A stretch of DNA of 20,090 nt from DATMNI01 sp035570275 (lineage in GTDB: Bacteria; Acidobacteriota; Terriglobia; Bryobacterales; Bryobacteraceae): assembly GCA_035570275.1 (NCBI GenBank), contig DATMNI010000312.1, positions 1 to 20,090 of the forward strand, read 5' to 3'. The position numbers were made by a program, and so were the translations under genes. Shown here piece after piece: positions 15,126-20,090 of this stretch (positions are counted from its first letter, which is position 1; every line of letters begins with the position of its first letter). Below the pieces are notes generated by a model. The model did no database searches. It was not told the origin of the DNA and saw only the letters and a program-made list of their open reading frames with translations.

Positions 15126-15951
15126 TCCCGCCGCGGACTTGTTTGTTCCCGACGGCACCCCGCCTGCGGCCGCGCTGGCGCGCACCACCCACCTGTGCAT
15201 TGCGGCGCACCAGGACGATATCGAGATCATGGCCTATCACGGCATCGCGGGATGCTTCGGCCAGAAAGACCAGTGGTTCACCGGCGTGGTGGTGACCACC
15301 GGCGCGGGCAGCCCGCGATCCGGAATCTACGGCGATTATACCGACCCGGAAATGCAGCGCGTGCGCCTGATGGAGCAGCGCAAGGCCGCCTACGTGGGCG
15401 AATACGCCGCCCAGATTCAACTCGGCTTCCCGAGTTCCGCCGTCAAGAACCCGAACGAGACCGCCGTGGTGGAAGACCTCAAGCAGATCCTGCTGGCCAC
15501 CAAACCGCAATTCGTTTACCTGCACAATCTGGCGGACAAGCACGACACCCACATCGGCGTCGCGCTCCGTTCGATTGCCGCGCTGCGCGCAACCGCCGGC
15601 GAAGTGAAGCCGAGAAAGGTCTACGGCTGCGAAGTGTGGCGCGATCTGGACTGGCTCGCCGACGAAGAGAAGCAGGTGCTGCCGGTCTCGGCCCGATCCA
15701 ACATCGCCGCCGCCCTGGTGGGCGTATTCGATTCCCAAGTCACCGGTGGCAAACGCTACGATCTGGCCACCGCCGGCCGCCGCCTGGCTCATGCCACTTA
15801 CTTCGCCTCCCACGGCACCGACCAGGAGAGCGCGCTGTCGTTCGCCATGGATCTGACGCCGCTGGTGGAGGACGCGGCGTTGCCAATCGCCGATTACGTT
15901 TTGGGCTTTGTGGACCGCTTCCGGGCGGACGTGGCAAGGCGGCTGACGTAA
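15112..15951 (+). CDS. PIG-L (LmbE-like) family deacetylase
   Basis: A 279-residue zinc-dependent hydrolase of the PIG-L family, which removes N-acetyl groups from GlcNAc-type sugars. The metal site is visible as AHQDDIE (His33, Asp35, Asp36), a Gln-for-Pro variant of the usual AHPDDxE, and as KHDTHIGVA (His144, His147). LGFPSS and the region after it fit the family fold; length is normal and no signal peptide is present, so it should be cytoplasmic. It overlaps the upstream ROK gene by 14 bases and has its own AAGGAG. The pair suggests a short pathway on an acetylated amino sugar, but the order of steps and substrate are inference. Downstream the esterase gene is convergent, 32 bases away. 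Confidence 0.9.
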   Translation: MPFHNPAADLFVPDGTPPAAALARTTHLCIAAHQDDIEIMAYHGIAGCFGQKDQWFTGVVVTTGAGSPRSGIYGDYTDPEMQRVRLMEQRKAAYVGEYAAQIQLGFPSSAVKNPNETAVVEDLKQILLATKPQFVYLHNLADKHDTHIGVALRSIAALRATAGEVKPRKVYGCEVWRDLDWLADEEKQVLPVSARSNIAAALVGVFDSQVTGGKRYDLATAGRRLAHATYFASHGTDQESALSFAMDLTPLVEDAALPIADYVLGFVDRFRADVARRLT

Positions 15952-15983
15952 GCTGTACCCCCTTCGTGTAAACGCGGCCGCAC

Positions 15984-16958
15984 TCACTCGAAGTAACGGA
16001 TCCCGGTCAGCACATCCAGGGAGTGGCCCCCGTCGAAGATTGTCAGTGTCACCGGACCCGCCCGGCGCCGAAAAAGAATCTTCTGCTGGCGGGCCGGATC
16101 GTCTTCCCTTTCGTTGGCCAGGTGAGCGGGTATCCGTGCCTCCCGGGTCATCGACTCCACATCCGCATCGGCCAAAACCTTGTCCGCGAATCCGTTGGCC
16201 CGTGCCAGCGCGTTGAACGCGTTCAGCGACTGGCGCAGAGGTACCGCATTGCGATCGTGCCCGTCATGCAATCCGGCATCAATCGTTATCCGCAGCTTCC
16301 TGGCCCGCGAAAGAAAACCCAGCGGCGAACGGCGATGGTACTCCGGGCCGCGGTCCGGATCTTCCGGCGGTCCGCCGAAACATTGCTCCATCATTTTGTA
16401 ATACTGGCTCCCGGTCTCTTTCGAAAAGCCGTACCATGCCGCCAGGTCTGTGATGGGCACCCAAACCGATACCGCGGTCCAAACGGCCGGCGACCGGACG
16501 GCCATCATCAGCGCCATATGTCCGCCGCCGGAACTGCCCAGCAAGTAGATGTGCCGGGCGTCTATACGAGCGGCTTTCCTGGCGTAGACCACGCTGTCCA
16601 GCACGTCCGCCACCGCCAGATCGGATGCGCAGGCATCCGGATGGTCGTTCGGCCCGCGGAAATTCGGGTCCATGAATGCCCACCCGCGCCGGCGCGATTC
16701 CGCCAGCGCTTCAGCCAGTCCACCCATGGTCTTATAGTCCGTAGACCAGCTATGCAGAAATACGAGCAGCGGAGTGGGCTTACTGGCAACGGCCGGCGGT
16801 GTGTAAAACAGTGCCGGTTGGATGGAATGGTCCTTGGAACTGGTAATTTGCACCTCCCGAACCTCCTCTGGTAAAGACTTTGGTAAAGACGGCTGGGCCT
16901 CCAGTGCCGGCAATGTTCCGAAGACGCTAATCAGGAAAAGCAAAAAGCACAGGCGCAT
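15984..16958 (-). CDS. Exported alpha/beta hydrolase (prolyl oligopeptidase/esterase-like)
   Basis: A 324-residue serine hydrolase with a signal peptide (about 1-21, MRLCFLLFLISVFGTLPALE). The nucleophile elbow is GSSGGGH with Ser143; the likely acid is Asp232 in AGLHDGHD and the likely base is His312 in DGGHSLD. Earlier blocks LLVFLHSWSTDY and FMDPNFRG fit S9-type peptidase/esterase domains. Substrate unknown. It could be a peptidase, carbohydrate esterase or other esterase. AAGGA lies about ten bases before the ATG. The PQQ-protein gene on the same strand ends 138 bases upstream, with a double hairpin between them, so the two are probably separate units. Confidence 0.85.
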   Translation of the reverse strand: MRLCFLLFLISVFGTLPALEAQPSLPKSLPEEVREVQITSSKDHSIQPALFYTPPAVASKPTPLLVFLHSWSTDYKTMGGLAEALAESRRRGWAFMDPNFRGPNDHPDACASDLAVADVLDSVVYARKAARIDARHIYLLGSSGGGHMALMMAVRSPAVWTAVSVWVPITDLAAWYGFSKETGSQYYKMMEQCFGGPPEDPDRGPEYHRRSPLGFLSRARKLRITIDAGLHDGHDRNAVPLRQSLNAFNALARANGFADKVLADADVESMTREARIPAHLANEREDDPARQQKILFRRRAGPVTLTIFDGGHSLDVLTGIRYFE

Positions 16959-17048
16959 ACGATTTCTTCCTTAGGCCGGAGCGATCAAGCCGCATAAGAA
17001 CTCCGAACGAGTAGCCCGAGATCGCGGCCTTGTCCGCAACGTGCGGCA

Positions 17049-17084
17049 GGCGGATTGCCAATCCGCCGCAGGTTGCCAACCTGC
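17049..17084 (-). terminator. Double-hairpin dispersed repeat past the PQQ-protein stop
   Basis: Two back-to-back hairpins: GGCGGATT-GCC-AATCCGCC (17049-17067, eight pairs) and GCAGGTT-GCC-AACCTGC (17068-17084, seven pairs), each with a three-base GCC loop. They begin 12 bases after the stop of the minus-strand gene. The second hairpin and following CCCCACA match the element at 8601-8621. No T run follows the distal hairpin, so termination is plausible but not certain. Confidence 0.5.
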
Positions 17085-17096
17085 CCCACAAAACAA

Positions 17097-19487
17097 TCAC
17101 TTATCCGCCAAAGCAAAGGAAAGTATGTTGCCTCCGGAGGCGATAGCCACGTGCTGCCGTCCGTTCACCAGGTATGTCATGGGCGAGGCCCTCCATTCCT
17201 GGCCGGTGTCGAAGTGCCATAGCGTCTCTCCAGTCCTGGCGTCTACCCCGGCAAAGCTGCCGCCAGTCTCACCATAGAAGACCAGCCCGCCCGCCGTCGA
17301 CAGAACACCCGAGTAATTCCCTTCCGGCGCGCCCACCTGGCCCACCTCCCAAACAATTCTGCCGGTCTCAATGTCGATTGCCCGAAGATACTTCTCCGGC
17401 GGATTCGACGGGTCCCGGGAAGGCACATATCCGCCGCGCTCCGACTGCCGGTATATATTGCAGTCCTCAACGGCCATCACATAGAAAAGCTTAGTAACGG
17501 GGTTGTAAGCTGTCGAATACCAGTTAGTAGCTCCGCGTACAGCCGGGCAGGTCTTGGTTCCCTGCGGTGTGGGCTTGCTGCCTTCCAATTCCAGCGGACG
17601 GCCGTCGCGACCGATGCCGCTGGCCCAGGTCAGCTTTCGAACGAATGGCTTGCCCAACAAGAATTCGCCAGTGGTCCGGTCTAAGACGTAAAAAAACCCG
17701 CTGCGATTGGCCTGGAGCAACAGCTTGCGCTCCCGCCCCTGGAAGCCCGCATTGACCAGGACAAGCGGTTCGGTGGCGTCCCAATCATGTAGATCGTGAG
17801 GAGTGAATTGATAATGCCACCGCAATTTTCCGGTCTTAGGGTCGAGCGCCACCACGCAATTGGTATAGAGATTATCGCCGCCCCGCTGTTGACCGTCCGT
17901 GTCCGGGAAGGGATTGCCGGTTGGCCAGTAGAGCAAACCCGTTTCCGGATCGTAGGACCCGGTCAGCCAGGTGGCCGCGCCTCCGGTATCGAGCGCCGAC
18001 CCCTTCCAGGTTTCCGAACCCGGCTCGCCGCGTTGTGGCAGCGTCCGGAATCTCCAGGCGAGTTGGCCGGTGGCCGCCTGGTAAGCGGCTATGAACCCCT
18101 GGAGTGGGGCGTCGCCGCCCGAAACACCGGTAATCACAAGATCGCCCACAACCAGCGGAGCGCCAGTGGATCCGTAACGTCCCGGCGACCCCGGAACGGT
18201 GACGTCGATGTCCCACATCAACCCGCCGGTGAGCCGGTTGAGACAGATGAGGTGCGCATTATCGGTAGCGAAGAAGACGCGATCCCCCAGCAGAGCCACG
18301 CCGCGGTTGGCGCCCTTGGCGGCGTCGCCGGCAACTGTGCCTGCCGAGCCGCGAGGCCGCGAATAGCACCAGATCTCCCGCCCCGTGCGCGAGTCAAGGG
18401 CGCAAACCCGGTTTGGACCCGAGACAACCATCAGCCCATCCGACACCAGCGGCGTGGTCTGCAATCCTACATAAGGAAGGGTGTAAGTCCAGGCGAGTTG
18501 CAGACGGCTCACGTTCCGGGCGTCGATCTGAGTCAGTGCGCTATGGCGATTGGCGCTGAGGGCCCCGTTATAAGTGGGCCAATCGCCCAACTGGGGATGC
18601 AGAATCTGCTGGACGGCCTCGGCGGGGACCGGAGGCTGTTCCGTTGGGGCTGGAACTGCACCCGGAACCAGCGGACCTACAGGAACTCCGTCGAGGCGGC
18701 TGAGATACGCCAGCAGATCGCGGCGCTGCTCGCCCGAGGCCTTCAAGGCAGGCATGAAGCTGCCTTTCTCGCGCGCAATTTCCCGATACTCGGTGTCGAG
18801 CAGCAGATGCAGATGTCCATCCAGCGTCTGCAACTGCAGGTCGTGTTTCCCCTGGCTGCGCAGGAAGCCCCGAAGCGCGGATCCGTCTCGCAGGCGCACG
18901 CTCACCAACGACCATCCCTGACCGGGGCACCAGGCCCACGGGGGACATGAGCCTCCCGAGCGGTTCGCGGCGCGCGCCGCAGGATCGTCGAGAGCCTGCT
19001 CCAACTGTCCCAACGTCAGCTCGCGTCCGATGGTGGAGAGATCCGGTCCATTGGCCTTACCAAGCCCTCTCACCATATGGCACGACGCGCACTGACCCTG
19101 GGCAAAGAAGAATCGTTCGCCGGCGCGCACGTCTCCGGGCGGCCCTAAATCGTAGGCCGAAGCGTTCAACGATCTCACCCAGTGTGCCAGCGGTTGGAGT
19201 TGGTCTTCGGGCAGCGGAAACGCCGGCATGCCGCCGGGACTCCCACTTTGAATCAGATCGTGGATCTGTTTTTCGGAGCGGCTGCGCAGAGACCGGTTGT
19301 CCAGAAGCGCCGGACCGCGCTCGGTGCCGGTGGCCCCTTCCGCATGGCAAGCGGCGCACAGTTTCGCGTATGCTGCCGGCCTTCCGGTATCCACATTCTG
19401 GCCCGCATTCTGTGCCGCGGCGGGAAACGCGGACCACCATGTGGCGGCCGCGATACAAGTTGAAATAAGACTGCGCGCGATTTGCAT
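17097..19487 (-). CDS. Exported dihaem cytochrome c - PQQ-type beta-propeller dehydrogenase
   Basis: A 796-residue periplasmic protein, probably a PQQ-dependent alcohol or aldehyde dehydrogenase with built-in electron carriers. The signal peptide is about 1-26 (ending FPAAAQ). Two haem c sites follow: CAACH (Cys44-His48) with likely ligand Met87 (GGMPAF), and CASCH (Cys133-His137) with likely ligand Met245 (GSFMPALK). Between the second haem site and Met245 lies an inserted beta-rich stretch (RDGSALRGFLRSQGKHDLQL). The eight-bladed propeller runs from about 300 (DWPTYNGALSANRHS) to the end with GGAATW, TGNPFPDTDG and HDLHDWDATEP, giving the Asp568/Asp570 catalytic pair. The vicinal Cys-Cys of classical alcohol dehydrogenases is absent from the matching segment (DAAKGANRGVALLGDRVFF). 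Haem domains at the N-terminus differ from the usual C-terminal fusion. Start 19487 is set by the signal peptide; the upstream open frame is rejected. Cofactor and substrate are inferred. Confidence 0.88.
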   Translation of the reverse strand: MQIARSLISTCIAAATWWSAFPAAAQNAGQNVDTGRPAAYAKLCAACHAEGATGTERGPALLDNRSLRSRSEKQIHDLIQSGSPGGMPAFPLPEDQLQPLAHWVRSLNASAYDLGPPGDVRAGERFFFAQGQCASCHMVRGLGKANGPDLSTIGRELTLGQLEQALDDPAARAANRSGGSCPPWAWCPGQGWSLVSVRLRDGSALRGFLRSQGKHDLQLQTLDGHLHLLLDTEYREIAREKGSFMPALKASGEQRRDLLAYLSRLDGVPVGPLVPGAVPAPTEQPPVPAEAVQQILHPQLGDWPTYNGALSANRHSALTQIDARNVSRLQLAWTYTLPYVGLQTTPLVSDGLMVVSGPNRVCALDSRTGREIWCYSRPRGSAGTVAGDAAKGANRGVALLGDRVFFATDNAHLICLNRLTGGLMWDIDVTVPGSPGRYGSTGAPLVVGDLVITGVSGGDAPLQGFIAAYQAATGQLAWRFRTLPQRGEPGSETWKGSALDTGGAATWLTGSYDPETGLLYWPTGNPFPDTDGQQRGGDNLYTNCVVALDPKTGKLRWHYQFTPHDLHDWDATEPLVLVNAGFQGRERKLLLQANRSGFFYVLDRTTGEFLLGKPFVRKLTWASGIGRDGRPLELEGSKPTPQGTKTCPAVRGATNWYSTAYNPVTKLFYVMAVEDCNIYRQSERGGYVPSRDPSNPPEKYLRAIDIETGRIVWEVGQVGAPEGNYSGVLSTAGGLVFYGETGGSFAGVDARTGETLWHFDTGQEWRASPMTYLVNGRQHVAIASGGNILSFALADK

Positions 19488-19690
19488 GTGCGTCAGACTC
19501 TGTACTGTTCGAGGGCCGGGCTGGACGATGTCGCACGTGTCGCGCATGACGCATTCCGGCCAGGCATCGAGACCTTGGGAGCTCTCACTGCCGGTGATCA
19601 GTATATCCATTTCCCGGGCCACGCGTTCCCGGGCCACGTGCGCCGGACGGCAGGGTCCCATAGGTGGGTTGGAGGCGATTGGAGTGGTTT

Positions 19691-20090
19691 TCACAGGTGG
19701 TGTCGCGGGCTGGGTGACTGGTGGTTTTCATGACTGACGTGAGGTAGTTCCCCAGTTGCAGGAGTGAATGACGGAACGAAGCCAATTGGCGGGGTAAGCG
19801 GCTGAGTTTCCGGGGATGCCGGTTCGGTGGCGGGGATGACGGGCCCCGCGGTTGCTTCGGGCGCCGGCGTGACAGGTCCGTCCGTGACAGGGCTATCGGT
19901 ATCACCCCCGGGGGCCTGTCCTGGCTTCTGGAGGTCCTGGAGGGCTTTGAGGGTGCGGAGGTACATCCGGTTAGTGTATTCGATGCGGCGCTGGAGGCGG
20001 CTAAAGGCTTCGAGGGCGTTCTGGTAGGAGTGGCCGAGGGGCGAATTGTTTTGGATGGAATCGTCCATCCAATCGGCATGGGTGAGGTTC
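19691..20090 (-). CDS. Partial small protein of unknown function with Pro-rich tail (5' end outside the window)
   Basis: The minus-strand frame is open from the window edge to a TGA at 19691-19693. It reads NLTHADWMDDSIQNNSPLG, then a helical Arg/Leu-rich block (YQNALEAFSRLQRRIEYT, then MYLRTLKALQDLQK), then a Pro/Thr-rich tail containing PIGFVPSFTP. The frame continues upstream of the in-frame ATG at 20068 without a stop, so the true start is likely beyond 20090. I recall similar short proteins with an IGFVPS-like tail in Acidobacteria, but no function is known to me. It is 203 bases upstream of the PQQ-protein start on the same strand. Confidence 0.55.
   Translation of the reverse strand, partial: NLTHADWMDDSIQNNSPLGHSYQNALEAFSRLQRRIEYTNRMYLRTLKALQDLQKPGQAPGGDTDSPVTDGPVTPAPEATAGPVIPATEPASPETQPLTPPIGFVPSFTPATGELPHVSHENHQSPSPRHHL

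Noticed and set aside
14638..15987. Minus-strand open frame with Arg/Leu/Tyr repeats
   Set aside because: Antisense reading of the ROK tail minisatellite and the PIG-L gene; the repeats are only the tandem repeat in reverse.
19611..19638. Near-tandem 13-base repeat TTCCCGGGCCACG
   Set aside because: Only two copies in a short gap between genes; nothing links it to a function.

Overview
The window looks like a chromosomal segment of a GC-rich Gram-negative bacterium, most probably an Acidobacteriota of the Solibacter/Bryobacter type. That guess rests on the gene styles (CHASE3/PAS hybrid kinase, fused class I fumarase, cytochrome c-PQQ propeller fusion, a partial small protein with an IGFVPS tail) and on short interspersed palindromic repeats built around GAGCCGCG...AAGCGG. 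It is inference from pattern, not from a search.

Layout. 1-365 has no gene and carries two inverted copies of a repeat (39-166). A hybrid sensor histidine kinase (366-3014, minus) is divergent from a short zinc-motif ROK sugar kinase (3049-3915). Then on the plus strand come an exported one-Cys MsrA (3951-4598), a repeat copy, a DUF309 protein (4736-5095), an orphan HlyD-type adaptor (5121-6110), a fused class I fumarate hydratase (6165-7679) and tRNA-Phe(GAA) (7769-7844). 7845-8635 is a scar zone: a degenerate inverted copy of the tRNA 3' half, a frameshifted DUF433 antitoxin, an inverted scrap resembling the start of a DUF5615 toxin, and two kinds of repeat.

The minus strand from 8636 to 13420 carries an RND permease, its adaptor (stop codon abutting the permease start) and a DUF2061 membrane protein. 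No outer-membrane channel gene is present. 13539-15951 is a two-gene unit: a long ROK-like protein whose C-terminus is encoded by a 15-bp tandem repeat, overlapped by a PIG-L deacetylase. This pair could act on an N-acetylated amino sugar. 15984-19487 (minus) holds an exported alpha/beta hydrolase and a large exported dihaem cytochrome c-PQQ propeller protein. The right edge cuts a small protein of unknown function (19691 to beyond 20090).

Most genes are ordinary. The most unusual observations are the relic toxin-antitoxin pair with a micro-inversion between TTCGAA sites, the inverted tRNA-half copy, the minisatellite tail of the ROK protein containing the approach to the deacetylase ribosome binding site, and the two families of palindromic repeats, one of which sits just past stop codons where it may serve as a terminator.
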